From positions 1 through 62,300 of the forward strand of contig DATJZV010000135.1 in the NCBI GenBank assembly GCA_035498715.1: 62,300 nucleotides of DNA, written 5' to 3'. The position numbers and the translations under genes were made by a program. The notes under the pieces are model-generated. The model ran no database searches. It saw only the letters and a list, made by a program, of their open reading frames with translations, and was not told the origin of the DNA. How positions within the stretch are numbered: position 1 is the first letter of the stretch; the number at the start of each line of letters is the position of its first letter. Origin of the DNA: DASPSR01 sp035498715. Lineage in GTDB: Bacteria > Nitrospirota > UBA9217. Below are positions 1 through 9,062 of this stretch, piece after piece.

Positions 1-259
1 GCCCGCTGGACATCAGGGATACGGACGCTCCCAGACCCGTGTGATTCGGTCCGATAAGGATAAAGGTATCAGGAAGCTCTATGTTCGAATAGACGGCGCC
101 CGCGACAGCTCCGGAATATAGCAGACCTGCGTGAGGCGCGAGGATGCCGAGCGCCTTGACCCTTTTGGCACCGGGGATGACGAACCCCTGGACCTGCTTT
201 CTGAGGGCGTCCGCTGTTCCCTGATAAAAATGACCTGCGACTGCCGGATGACGGAGCAT
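1..259 (-). CDS. amrB: Memo-family protein (AmmeMemoRadiSam system protein B), 3' truncated
   Basis: Translating the complement from an ATG at 259 gives a frame open to the window edge. It begins MLRHPAVAGHFYQG and continues with PHAGLLYSGAVAGAVY and IGPNHTGLG. These are the conserved N-terminal signatures of the Memo family, whose members usually have about 270 residues, so roughly the first 86 residues are here. Memo proteins resemble non-heme iron dioxygenases; in prokaryotes they often occur with an AMMECR1 protein and a radical SAM enzyme, but the biochemical role is not settled. The ATG at 259 is preceded by a GAGGTG ribosome site about 6 nt away. An in-frame ATG at 346 would add 29 non-conserved residues and has poorer spacing. 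dnaB ends 195 bp upstream. The symbol follows common annotation usage. Confidence 0.85.
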   Translation of the reverse strand, partial: MLRHPAVAGHFYQGTADALRKQVQGFVIPGAKRVKALGILAPHAGLLYSGAVAGAVYSNIELPDTFILIGPNHTGLGASVSLMSSG

Positions 260-453
260 ATGCACCTCGCTGCGATAAAAACTCAATGCTCGGAGTTCGC
301 TGCTGAACCTTATCAGCGATGGTCTCTTTTCCGTGGCTAGGATCATTACTCCCCGTGTTTGCTGGGGAAAGCGCCGCCGGTATTCTTTTTTTATAGTCGC
401 GCTGTATTCCCTGTCTCGTTATTCTGACTTACAATATCCGGATCGCATGAATT
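260..453. other. intergenic, nothing recognised
   Basis: This 194-bp stretch between the dnaB stop codon and the Memo-family start has no convincing reading frame or strong hairpin. The 346 ATG alternative start for the downstream gene lies within it. Confidence 0.5.
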
Positions 454-1839
454 TCAGAACCGTTTCTCAGTGTTTTCGAACCTCGTGAACCTGTTTATGA
501 ACGTCAGATCAACCTTTCCGATCGGCCCGTTTCTCTGCTTTCCTATGATTACCTCAGCGACGCCTCTCCTGCCGCACAGGCATTCGCCATCATGAGGACA
601 TTCACATTTGTTGTAGACTTCATCGCGATAGATAAATAATATCACATCCGCGTCCTGTTCTATGGCTCCGGACTCGCGGAGGTCGGCCAGCATGGGTCTC
701 TTTTCCTTGCCGGGACGCGTTTCCACAGCGCGGTTGAGCTGAGAGAGCCCGATGACCGGGACCTGCAGCTCCTTTGCGAGCGCCTTGAGAGAACGTGAGA
801 TGTTCGATATCTCCTGCTCACGACTGCCTTCATCACCCCTGCCCCGCATGAGTTGCAGGTAGTCCACAATTAGCAGGTCAAGGCCATGTTCCGCCTTTAG
901 CCTTCGTGCTTTGGCCCGCATTTCAAGCGCAGAGATTGCAGCCGTATCATCGATATAGATCGGAGCTTCCGCCAGCCTCCCGGCGGCATTGGAAAGCGGG
1001 GTCCAATCACGTTCGGATAGGTGCCCGGTCCGCAACTTGTGCGCATCCACCCTTGACTCGGAGCCCAGCAAACGAAGCACAAGCTGCTCCTTGGACATTT
1101 CGAGACTGAAGATGGCAACGGACTTTCCTTTTTCGATCGCAGCGTAAGCGGCGATGTTCAGGCAGAATGCTGTCTTGCCCATCGACGGACGGCCGGCAAC
1201 AATAATAAGATCGCTCGGCTGCAGCCCTGACGTTCTCTCATCAAGGTCTACAAAACCCGTCGGCAGGCCGGTAACCATCTCTTTACGTTCATAGAGCCGT
1301 TCAACGATCGCAAAACTGTGACCGACGATTTTTTTCAAGGGGACGAAGGAGTCCTTGATCTTGTTCTGAGCAATCTCGAAAATCGAACGTTCCGCCCGGT
1401 CCAGAAGTTCATCGATGTCCTCAACGGTTCGAGAATCGTCGTAGCTCTGCGTGATTATGTCAGTGGCAGAATGTATAAGCTTACGAAGAACTGCTTTCTC
1501 CCGCACGATCCGCGCGTGGTTCTTGATATTGGCTGCCGTAGGGACGAGACTGACGAGGTACGCGAGATACGACGCACCGCCGATGGATTCGAGCCCGACC
1601 TTGCCACGGAGCGCATCCGTCAACGTGATGAGATCTATCGCTTCTCCGGTCTCAAACATGTCGAGTATCGTGGAGAATATCCGGCGATGGTTATCCTTGT
1701 AGAAATCATCAGGTGAAAGAGTCTCAACGATTTTGTTGATGGAGTCATTTTCGATGAGTATGGCACCGAGCACCATCTGCTCTGCTTCGATATTCTGAGG
1801 GGGGAGTTTTTGGAGCGATACCTCGGTCTGAACAGACAT
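454..1839 (-). CDS. dnaB: replicative DNA helicase DnaB
   Basis: This is the hexameric helicase that unwinds DNA 5' to 3' at the replication fork. At 461 residues it has the usual DnaB length. The N-terminal domain starts around KLPPQNIEAEQMVLGAIL. The RecA-like ATPase domain has Walker A GRPSMGKT (216-223), Walker B-type LLIVDYLQLM, and the arginine/QRNGPIG region near the C-terminus. The ATG at 1839 follows GAGG with 7-nt spacing. Ribosomal protein L9 lies upstream, the common rplI-dnaB order, but a hairpin sits between the genes. An odd feature is a cysteine-rich insertion at residues 412-422 (C-x-C-x5-C-x-C) in the loop before GVAEVIIGKQRNG; E. coli and Bacillus DnaB have no cysteine cluster there. 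No intein is present. Confidence 0.97.
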   Translation of the reverse strand: MSVQTEVSLQKLPPQNIEAEQMVLGAILIENDSINKIVETLSPDDFYKDNHRRIFSTILDMFETGEAIDLITLTDALRGKVGLESIGGASYLAYLVSLVPTAANIKNHARIVREKAVLRKLIHSATDIITQSYDDSRTVEDIDELLDRAERSIFEIAQNKIKDSFVPLKKIVGHSFAIVERLYERKEMVTGLPTGFVDLDERTSGLQPSDLIIVAGRPSMGKTAFCLNIAAYAAIEKGKSVAIFSLEMSKEQLVLRLLGSESRVDAHKLRTGHLSERDWTPLSNAAGRLAEAPIYIDDTAAISALEMRAKARRLKAEHGLDLLIVDYLQLMRGRGDEGSREQEISNISRSLKALAKELQVPVIGLSQLNRAVETRPGKEKRPMLADLRESGAIEQDADVILFIYRDEVYNKCECPHDGECLCGRRGVAEVIIGKQRNGPIGKVDLTFINRFTRFENTEKRF

Positions 1840-1978
1840 GGTTCTACCTCGAAACTGATGATTGGGAACTAGGACATTCCGTTAGAAAGCAATTCTCTCT
1901 CGCTCAAGATGGCGGCTCGCTGATGCCATCGTCAAGAAATGATATACGCTGGTAAATCCCAACAGCTTGAAATAACAA

Positions 1979-1997
1979 GCCCGTTCAGAGAACGGGC
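1979..1997 (-). terminator. hairpin between rplI and dnaB, probable terminator or attenuator
   Basis: A perfect 7-bp stem (GCCCGTT/AACGGGC) with a 5-nt loop is followed on the minus strand by TTGTTATTT. The U-tract is interrupted, so termination is probably partial. It lies 47 bp after the rplI stop and 140 bp before dnaB. Confidence 0.55.
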
Positions 1998-2043
1998 CGT
2001 CAGGTCTGCATTATAAACGAAAAAGTTGATGAAGCGTACAAGT

Positions 2044-2490
2044 CTATTCCGCTGCAACCACCGAGACCTTGAGGTCCGCATGGACATCGGCATGCAGTTT
2101 AACCGGAACCGTGAATTCGCCAAGCCGCTTGATGGGCTCATCAAGCAAGATTTTTCTCTTGTCAATAGTGACACCCTGCGACTTCATGGCTTCGGCAATA
2201 TCCATGGAGGTGACGGAGCCAAAGAGCTTGCCCTCTTCCCCTGCCTTGGCCTTGATCGTAATTGAGAGGCTCTTGATCCTGTCGGCATCCGCTGCTGCTT
2301 CTTTTTTTAATTTCCTGATGCGGTCGGCCACCATTTTCTTCGCATGTTCCATGGCACGAAGGTTTTTCGGAGTGGCCTCAATGGCTTTTTTCAAGGGGAC
2401 CAGGTGGTTTCTGGCATACCCGTCGGCAACCTTGACGAGGTCGCCTATTTTGCCTAACTTATCAATATCTTCCCGTAAAATTACTTGCAT
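2044..2490 (-). CDS. rplI: 50S ribosomal protein L9
   Basis: This 148-residue protein starts MQVILREDIDKLGKIGDLV and contains VADGYARNHLVP, the diagnostic L9 N-terminal rRNA-binding signature. A long charged central helix (about residues 40-75) leads to a C-terminal domain. L9 binds 23S rRNA at the base of the L1 stalk and helps limit frameshifting. The length matches the E. coli protein (149). An AAAGGAG ribosome site lies upstream at slightly long spacing. The usual rpsF-ssb-rpsR genes are not next to it; a diguanylate cyclase gene precedes it by 126 bp. Confidence 0.97.
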   Translation of the reverse strand: MQVILREDIDKLGKIGDLVKVADGYARNHLVPLKKAIEATPKNLRAMEHAKKMVADRIRKLKKEAAADADRIKSLSITIKAKAGEEGKLFGSVTSMDIAEAMKSQGVTIDKRKILLDEPIKRLGEFTVPVKLHADVHADLKVSVVAAE

Positions 2491-2616
2491 TTATGTTGCA
2501 ACTCCTTTCAATCTCTTATGGATGGCAAGATACTACCAGAAACCGGGGCAAAGTGTCAACAACGATTTGCGCCGGTATTTTATCGTTCAGGATGCGCGAA
2601 CATACCGGACCGGGAA

Positions 2617-3837
2617 TTATTCTACCCTGTCCCGACCCGATTTTTTCGCCCTATACAAACGGTCATCCGCCCTTTTGATGATATCGTCTACGGTTTGATC
2701 TTGAGCCTGCATGGCGGTAACACCCAGGCTAATGGTAATTTTGCCGCTGATAACCGGAGTGTCTTTTACATGAACCCGTATCCTTTCGGCTAAATTCTTC
2801 GCGTCTTCCAGGCCGGTATCAGGAAGGAGGATAAGGAATTCTTCTCCGCCATAGCGGCCGAGGATATCGTAAGCACGGATGGTATTTCGTATGCGATGGG
2901 AAATCTCCTTGAGCACCTCATCTCCCGCAAGATGTCCATGGGTGTCATTGACGGACTTGAACTGGTCGATATCTGCGAGGATGCAGCTTAAATTCGTTTT
3001 CAGCCTTTTCACTTTCTCGAACTCTTCGCCAAATCTCGATAAGATGTGTCTTCTGTTGAATATTCCGGTCAAATCGTCCGTTATTGCAATGTTTTCTATC
3101 CGATTTCTGGCATCGGCAAGCTTTTTTATCAATTGTGCCATAAAAAAATAGATCAAGAAAATGAGCAGGGATGTCGTCGTAATGCCGAAAGTAATAATTG
3201 ATGCCGTATTCAGCTTCAGCTTGTGTTGGATGTCCTCGATATCAAAGGTGATGCTGATGCCGCCCCTCACGTCGCCTATGTGATAGTCCTGTTCCCCATG
3301 GCACTGCAAACATTCTTCTTCTACAAACAAAGGCGCCATGTACCGGAAGTATGACCTGTTATTGATCTGCTCTACCCGGCTGACTTCATTCTTTCCTCCC
3401 CTCTCGAACATCCGGAGCGCCTCCGCTTCGAATTCATCGGGCTGGTTGTGGGGATTGAGGAGCTTCAGACTCGTCAAATGAAATTTAAACAAGCCTTCCC
3501 GCGCGGCATATTCCGATATTTCTCGGGTCATGAGCGCCGGGTTCCTCTTGGTAAAGATGCGTCCATCGGTGGTGCGGATATCTGGATTTTTAAGATAGGG
3601 ATTTGACTCCACGCCTTCTTTCTTCTCGACATACACACCACCATAGTTTGCATTCCATTTTCGCGTCAGCACTATGGTATTAAAGACTACCCGCGCCTGT
3701 ATGAGATTTTCCTCATTGATGAGTTGCCTCGTCCGTATGACCATATCGAGAAATATTCCGGACAGCACCAGGGCGATGACGATGCCTGTCGAGATAATGA
3801 ACTTTCTGTATATATTCCTTTCCTCGGTCACCGGCAT
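2617..3837 (-). CDS. membrane diguanylate cyclase with DUF3365 (c-type heme-binding) sensor
   Basis: This 406-residue protein has an N-terminal membrane segment (about 12-32), a periplasmic Tll0287/DUF3365-type domain (about 40-205), a second membrane segment (about 211-235), and a C-terminal GGDEF domain. The sensor carries CLQCH (176-180), a covalent heme-c motif. The cyclase domain has GGEEF (330-334) and an RxxD inhibitory site (RAYD, 321-324), so it should be active and product-inhibited. It would make cyclic di-GMP in response to a periplasmic redox or gas signal; the signal is inferred. The start ATG overlaps the mutS stop in a TGATG junction, implying coupled translation. No EAL domain is present. 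Confidence 0.9.
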   Translation of the reverse strand: MPVTEERNIYRKFIISTGIVIALVLSGIFLDMVIRTRQLINEENLIQARVVFNTIVLTRKWNANYGGVYVEKKEGVESNPYLKNPDIRTTDGRIFTKRNPALMTREISEYAAREGLFKFHLTSLKLLNPHNQPDEFEAEALRMFERGGKNEVSRVEQINNRSYFRYMAPLFVEEECLQCHGEQDYHIGDVRGGISITFDIEDIQHKLKLNTASIITFGITTTSLLIFLIYFFMAQLIKKLADARNRIENIAITDDLTGIFNRRHILSRFGEEFEKVKRLKTNLSCILADIDQFKSVNDTHGHLAGDEVLKEISHRIRNTIRAYDILGRYGGEEFLILLPDTGLEDAKNLAERIRVHVKDTPVISGKITISLGVTAMQAQDQTVDDIIKRADDRLYRAKKSGRDRVE

Positions 3838-6518
3838 CAGGACTCACCGCCCACTCTCTTTTTAAGTTCATGCAGCTTGTTCATAGCATCGAGTGGCGTC
3901 ATGGCATCGAGATTCAGGTCCGAAATCTCTTTAAAGAGGAGCCCTGCCTCGCTTGCGAACAATCTGAGTTGCGGTTCGATCACGTCCGATTCAGCGGTTT
4001 TTCTGTCTTCTGCGCTTGTATTAATTGACATCCCCGTCTCGCCGTTGTCCCGTCTGATTTTTGACGCCGCGACAGGCTCGCCCAGTTCATTGAATTCAGC
4101 CTGCTCAAGGTTAGCGAGCACTTCCTTCGCTCTTTGAATCACGGCCTGCGGAAGTCCTGCAAGCCGAGCCACCTGAATACCGTATGACTTGTCAGCCCCG
4201 CCTGCCACAACTTTCCGAAGGAAGATGATCTGGTCGTTCCATTCCTTGATGGCAACCGTGTAGTTCTTTACGCGACCCATGGTGAGCGCAAGCTCGGTAA
4301 GTTCATGGTAGTGCGTTGCGAAAAGGGTTCTGGCTCTGAGCTTTGTGTGGATATACTCGGCCACGGCCCAGGCAATGCTGATTCCGTCGAAGGTGCTCGT
4401 GCCCCTGCCTATCTCGTCAAGAATGATGAGGCTCCGGTCTGTTGCATTATTTAAAATGTTTGCGGTCTCGTTCATTTCTACCATAAAGGTGCTTTGGCCA
4501 CGGGAGATGAAGTCAGATGCGCCCACACGCGTGAATATCCTGTCCACGAGGCCGATGTGTGCCTCGCGCGCGGGAACGAAGCAGCCCATCTGAGCCATGA
4601 TCGTGATCAAGGCCACCTGCCGCATATAGGTAGATTTTCCCGCCATGTTCGGTCCGGTGAGGATCACAAGCTGGTTCTCCTCGCAGTCCAGAATCGTGTC
4701 GTTGGGAACAAACCTCTCTTCGGCAGAAAGTTGTTCAATGACGGGATGCTTTCCCTCGATGATCCGGAGCGTATCTCCGTCAATGATAACCGGCCTGGTA
4801 TAATTGTTCTTAGCGGCGGTTTCAGCAAGAGACGCGAGGCAGTCTAACAGTGCAAGCCGTCGTGCCATATCTTGAATCCTGACTGTTGAGCCGGCAACGG
4901 ATTCCCGCACCTGCTGAAATAGGCGGAATTCCATATCGAGGATCTTCTCTTCAGCACCGAGTACCTTATCCTCATATTCCTTGAGCTCTGGCGTGATGAA
5001 CCGCTCCGCATTTGCCAGCGTTTGTTTGCGAATATAATCCGGTGGTATATTCTGGAGATTTGTCTTCGTCACTTCGATATAGTACCCGAAGACCTTATTG
5101 TAGCTCACTTTGAGCGAACCGATGCCCGTACGTTCTCGTTCGCGCCTTTCAATGCCAGCGATCCATCCCTTGCCTTCGGAGCTGATGGACCGAAGGTCAT
5201 CCAGCTCTTCATTGTATCCTTTTTTGATCAGTCTGCCCTCCCGCAGGGTATAGGGCGGGTCATCAGTAATGGCGTCGTTGATGAGCTTAAACAAATCTTG
5301 AAGGTCATCCCACTCTGCGGTCAAATCGTAAATCAGCCGGGCATTACACTTGGATAAAAGTTCGCGAATCTGCGGTAGTATTGAAAAAGACTGCTTGAGC
5401 GCGATCAGGTCCCGGGCGTTCGCCGCCCCAAGCGAAACCCGGCTGATAAGCCGCTCCAGGTCATAGATCGTACCGAACGCGGTCCTGAGGTCCGAACGTA
5501 GCTGGTGAGCGTTCTTGAGCTCAGCGGCCGCATCGAGGCGATGCTCGATCTCGACTGCATCCATAAGTGGGTTCAGAAGCCATTCACGAAGTTTCCTCCC
5601 CCCCATTGATGTAACCGTGGAATCAAGGACCGAAAGCAGTGTCCCTTTTGAGGTACCGTCGTAGATGTTCCTTACAAGCTCAAGGTTGCGTTGACATGAG
5701 GAATCGAGAACCATGAACGCCTTTGAGAGGAATGGCTTGATCCGGCGAATGTTTGCAAGGCCGGCTTTCTGCGTCTCCTCGATATAGCTGAGTGCTGCGC
5801 CGGCGGCGGAGATGCCAATCTTCATACCGCTGCAGCCAAACCCTTCGAGTGACGTCGTTTTGAAATGTTCGATGAGCTTACGATTGGCGGTCTGCCAGTC
5901 GAATGTCCAGTCGTCATAGGCATTTATAGCCTGAGTGTATTGCCGGAGAAGTCCTGAAAGTCCTGTGTCGGGCTGATACCCCTTGGGAAGCACAATCTCG
6001 CGGGGTGTAAAACGCGCAAGCATGGTATCCAGTTCTGCAAGATTTGCAGTCCCGTCAATCTCTGCCATGAAGAAGTCGCCCGTTGAGATATCGAGGAACG
6101 CAATCCCATAACCGTCCTTGGCTGGATAGAGCGACGCAAGGTAATTGTTGTCCTTTGCGTCGAGCAGGTTGGAATCAAGCACGGTTCCCGGCGTTACCAC
6201 CCGAATCACCTCGCGTTTCACGATGCCCTTTGCGAGCTTCGGGTCCTCCACTTGTTCGCAGACCGCGACCTTGAACCCGCGCCGAATGAGCTTCGCGATG
6301 TAGCCATCGACTGCGTGATATGGGAACCCGCAGAGCGGCGTCTCGATGCCTTTCGATTTGTTGCGGGCAGTAAGCGTGATCTCAAGCACTTTAGATGCGG
6401 TGACTGCATCCTGGTCGAACATCTCGTAAAAATCGCCCATGCGAAAAAGCAGGATGGCGTCCAGGTGCTGACGCTTGATCTCGCGGTACTGTTTCATGAG
6501 AGGAGTGAGGTCTGACAT
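3837..6518 (-). CDS. mutS: DNA mismatch repair protein MutS
   Basis: MutS binds base mismatches and small loops and starts methyl-independent or MutL-dependent repair. From the ATG at 6518 the protein has 893 residues, slightly longer than E. coli MutS (853). Visible features are the mismatch-reading FYE motif (about 30-32), the core lever and clamp region, Walker A GPNMAGKST (about 622-630), LIILDEIGRGTSTFDG (Walker B/signature) and ATHYHEL. The reading frame stays open upstream to a TTG at 6560 with a GAGGG close by, adding 14 residues; I preferred the ATG because MSDLTPLMKQY aligns with known N-termini. The stop overlaps the diguanylate cyclase start by one base. MutL is not in the window. 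Confidence 0.96.
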   Translation of the reverse strand: MSDLTPLMKQYREIKRQHLDAILLFRMGDFYEMFDQDAVTASKVLEITLTARNKSKGIETPLCGFPYHAVDGYIAKLIRRGFKVAVCEQVEDPKLAKGIVKREVIRVVTPGTVLDSNLLDAKDNNYLASLYPAKDGYGIAFLDISTGDFFMAEIDGTANLAELDTMLARFTPREIVLPKGYQPDTGLSGLLRQYTQAINAYDDWTFDWQTANRKLIEHFKTTSLEGFGCSGMKIGISAAGAALSYIEETQKAGLANIRRIKPFLSKAFMVLDSSCQRNLELVRNIYDGTSKGTLLSVLDSTVTSMGGRKLREWLLNPLMDAVEIEHRLDAAAELKNAHQLRSDLRTAFGTIYDLERLISRVSLGAANARDLIALKQSFSILPQIRELLSKCNARLIYDLTAEWDDLQDLFKLINDAITDDPPYTLREGRLIKKGYNEELDDLRSISSEGKGWIAGIERRERERTGIGSLKVSYNKVFGYYIEVTKTNLQNIPPDYIRKQTLANAERFITPELKEYEDKVLGAEEKILDMEFRLFQQVRESVAGSTVRIQDMARRLALLDCLASLAETAAKNNYTRPVIIDGDTLRIIEGKHPVIEQLSAEERFVPNDTILDCEENQLVILTGPNMAGKSTYMRQVALITIMAQMGCFVPAREAHIGLVDRIFTRVGASDFISRGQSTFMVEMNETANILNNATDRSLIILDEIGRGTSTFDGISIAWAVAEYIHTKLRARTLFATHYHELTELALTMGRVKNYTVAIKEWNDQIIFLRKVVAGGADKSYGIQVARLAGLPQAVIQRAKEVLANLEQAEFNELGEPVAASKIRRDNGETGMSINTSAEDRKTAESDVIEPQLRLFASEAGLLFKEISDLNLDAMTPLDAMNKLHELKKRVGGES

Positions 6519-6671
6519 GGTTATTGCATCGGAAATCGTAAGGATAGTCGTGTTATTCAATGTCCCTCATCCGCCATGGCGCCCGGAGTCGATCTGGGAG
6601 ACTCAGATGTCAGAACACGGAGAAGAGAACAGATGAGATGTTGCTTTAGTCTGTGAAATGAGTTCCGCCTT

Positions 6672-7454
6672 TTATCCTTTCCGGATTTTATCTATTTCCA
6701 TGATGACTTTCTTGATGTCTTCCCATACGAGCGCCTTGTCCTTCGGGTTTCTGAGCAGATATGCAGGATGGAATGTGGGCATGACCGCTATGCCATGATA
6801 TGTATGCCATCGACCTCGAAGTGAGGTTATCCCTTCTCCGGTTTTAAGCAGCGTCTTGGCTGCGATATTACCGAGTGCAACGATAATCTTCGGTTTGATA
6901 GCCTCGAGCTGCTTGAGGAGAAAGGGTTCGCATGCACTGATCTCATCAGGTTCGGGGTTCCGGTTGTCCGGCGGCCTGCACTTTACAATATTGCAGATGT
7001 AAACGTCCTCGCGCCTGAGCTTAATCCCTTTAACGATAATGTCCGTAAGGAGCTGTCCAGCCGCCCCTACGAATGGCCTTCCCTGCTGGTCCTCTTCGTA
7101 TCCCGGGCCTTCTCCCACGAATACCAGCACGGAGTTCGGGTCGCCTTCGCCGAAGACAATGTTTTTTCTCCCTTTGTGTAGTTTGCATCGGCTGCAGTTG
7201 CCTAGGTCCTCACGGACCGCCGCTAGTCCTGCCGATAAACATGGGCCCGGTTTTTCTGTTTTGGGAACATTTTCTTTCTTTATTGCAGGCGTCGGTTCTT
7301 TATTTGCCGAAGACGGGGCATCAGCTTTATCCGTCGGAGATGCGGGCACAGCTGGGATCAGCTCGATCGATCTCATCCCCAGCATCTTCTGGTACTCAAG
7401 ATGCATCCTGACTTGTGTTACAATGTCTAAAAGCTCGCTCTCGATATCATTCAT
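6672..7454 (-). CDS. udg: type 4 (Fe-S) uracil-DNA glycosylase
   Basis: This enzyme removes uracil from DNA after cytosine deamination. The 260-residue protein has an N-terminal low-complexity linker (about 30-75) and then the family 4 UDG core: CSRC, VFVGEGPGYEEDQQGRPFVG, the GQLL segment, NIVKCRPP, and the C-terminal HPAYLLRN motif. Four cysteines (the CxxC pair plus one in VKC and one in SAC) match the ligands of the [4Fe-4S] cluster in family 4 enzymes. The extended N-terminus is also seen in phage SPO1 polymerase-like annotations of this family. It lies after nadK with a 152-bp gap and before mutS; two repair genes are therefore adjacent. Confidence 0.93.
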   Translation of the reverse strand: MNDIESELLDIVTQVRMHLEYQKMLGMRSIELIPAVPASPTDKADAPSSANKEPTPAIKKENVPKTEKPGPCLSAGLAAVREDLGNCSRCKLHKGRKNIVFGEGDPNSVLVFVGEGPGYEEDQQGRPFVGAAGQLLTDIIVKGIKLRREDVYICNIVKCRPPDNRNPEPDEISACEPFLLKQLEAIKPKIIVALGNIAAKTLLKTGEGITSLRGRWHTYHGIAVMPTFHPAYLLRNPKDKALVWEDIKKVIMEIDKIRKG

Positions 7455-7606
7455 TTTAAATCAAAGTCGCTTCCTTGCGAGGAGCAAAACGGCGGAACGA
7501 TACCGCTGCTTAAACGCAGGATTGCCACGGTCTGACGATCGGCTGCAAAGGCAGAGGAACAGTATAATTCAATGTGAACTTCGGCCTTACCATGGTGAAC
7601 ATAATC

Positions 7607-8458
7607 TTAGTTTCCCCACTTGAGTTTGGCTCGAAGAATTTCGTAGTAACTCTTGGTAGGATGTTTAATCAGCCTCATCTTGAACCGGGACCTTTTAATC
7701 TCTACGATATCATTCCACTGGAGAGGGAAGCCTATCTGGCCATCGAGTGTAAGCGATACGTCTTCGCTCTGAGAGGAAAGGCACACGCTTACCACGACAC
7801 TATCGGGCAGGGCAATTGGCCTGTTTGAGAGCGTATGCGGACATATAGGCGTCACGACGAAGCAGTGGGTCGTGGGATGGATGATGGGGCCGCCTGCGGA
7901 AAGCGAATACGCTGTCGAACCCGTAGGCGTTGCAACGATCAGCCCGTCGGATCGGAGCGTGGTCAGGTGACGGTCATTCACCGAGACCTTGAGCTCCATC
8001 ATGCGCGCCAGGGCACCTTTGTTTATCACCGCGTCGTTCAGCACGCGGTACTGTGATACACGCCGCCCCTCACGTCGTACGCTCGCCGTTAGCATCATCC
8101 GGGCCTCGGTCTCGAGCTTGCCTGCGATCGCTTTTTCCAGGTTTCCGTACAGCTCATCAAGCGATACCTCGGCCATGAACCCCAGGCTCCCGAGGTTTAC
8201 CCCGAAAATGGGGACGTCGGTATGCGCATCGGCCACGTGCCTTGCTGCGGCCAGGAGTGTCCCGTCCCCGCCGAGAATTATCAGCATCTCTACAAGCGAT
8301 GGGATTTCTGCGCTGTCATATCCCCTCAATTTAATAGACGCAGCAGTCTGGCTATCGATAAATACTTTCTTCCCTCGCGACTCAAGCCACGCAGTCAGCT
8401 TTTTTGCAGCCTTCTGCGCCGCAGGAATATCCTTTGCGATGATGCCGATTTTTTTCAT
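7607..8458 (-). CDS. nadK: NAD kinase
   Basis: NAD kinase phosphorylates NAD to NADP in the cytosol. From the ATG at 8458 (MKKIGIIAKD) the protein has 283 residues, the usual size. It contains the family motif GGDGTLL (about 63-69), the NLGSLGFMAEV segment, LRSDGLIVATPTGSTAYSLSAGGP (NAD-binding, split here as a conserved block) and SLTLDGQ. The frame extends upstream to 8509, but the extra 17 residues are not conserved. tsaE lies upstream with a gap of about 106 bp. Confidence 0.95.
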   Translation of the reverse strand: MKKIGIIAKDIPAAQKAAKKLTAWLESRGKKVFIDSQTAASIKLRGYDSAEIPSLVEMLIILGGDGTLLAAARHVADAHTDVPIFGVNLGSLGFMAEVSLDELYGNLEKAIAGKLETEARMMLTASVRREGRRVSQYRVLNDAVINKGALARMMELKVSVNDRHLTTLRSDGLIVATPTGSTAYSLSAGGPIIHPTTHCFVVTPICPHTLSNRPIALPDSVVVSVCLSSQSEDVSLTLDGQIGFPLQWNDIVEIKRSRFKMRLIKHPTKSYYEILRAKLKWGN

Positions 8459-8564
8459 TCCGGTATTTTCACCCTTGCGTGTTTTGCGACATGAATATGG
8501 TGGCGGCAAGTTGTCCGACGCATTTAACAGCCCGCCCCAGCAGGAACAGTTTAAGTCGGCAACT

Positions 8565-9062
8565 TCAATATCGTTTTGTGTCCGGAATCTTATGCACTGA
8601 CAACTCGTTACTTAAGTCATGCAACAGTTTCTCGTACCGTTCTCCTTCAGCAAGAAAGCCGATTTCGCGGCTGTGTTCATCAACGTGACTGAAATACACG
8701 CTGAGTCGGTCGTCAGGAAGTTCGTCCTCCGCACGCTCAGCCCATTCTATCACCGTAGCGCCGTCGGATTCAATATATTCCTCAAACCCGATGCCTTCAA
8801 GTTCATCGGGGTCTTTGAGTCGATAAAGATCGATATGGTAAAATGGTATCCGCCCCTTGTACTCGTTCACGAAGGTGAATGTAGGACTCGTGATGTATTG
8901 GTCTTTTACGTCAAGCCCCAACGCGATGCCGTAAGAGAAGCTCGTCTTGCCAGCACCAAGGTCGCCGTAAAGGCAAATCGTGTCCCCTGGTTCTAAACGT
9001 GATCCAAGCATTTGGCCTATCCGCCAGGTTTGCTCGTAACTTGACGTAACCACGCTGAACAT
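8565..9062 (-). CDS. tsaE: tRNA threonylcarbamoyladenosine biosynthesis ATPase TsaE
   Basis: TsaE is the ATPase partner of TsaB-TsaD in t6A37 modification of tRNAs decoding ANN codons. The 165-residue protein has Walker A GDLGAGKTS (34-42), SPTFTFVNEY, FYHIDLYRL and the VIEWAERAEDELP motif, all typical. The start ATG overlaps the stop of the CBS-domain gene (TAATG), so translation is likely coupled. TsaB, TsaC and TsaD are not in the window. Confidence 0.95.
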   Translation of the reverse strand: MFSVVTSSYEQTWRIGQMLGSRLEPGDTICLYGDLGAGKTSFSYGIALGLDVKDQYITSPTFTFVNEYKGRIPFYHIDLYRLKDPDELEGIGFEEYIESDGATVIEWAERAEDELPDDRLSVYFSHVDEHSREIGFLAEGERYEKLLHDLSNELSVHKIPDTKRY

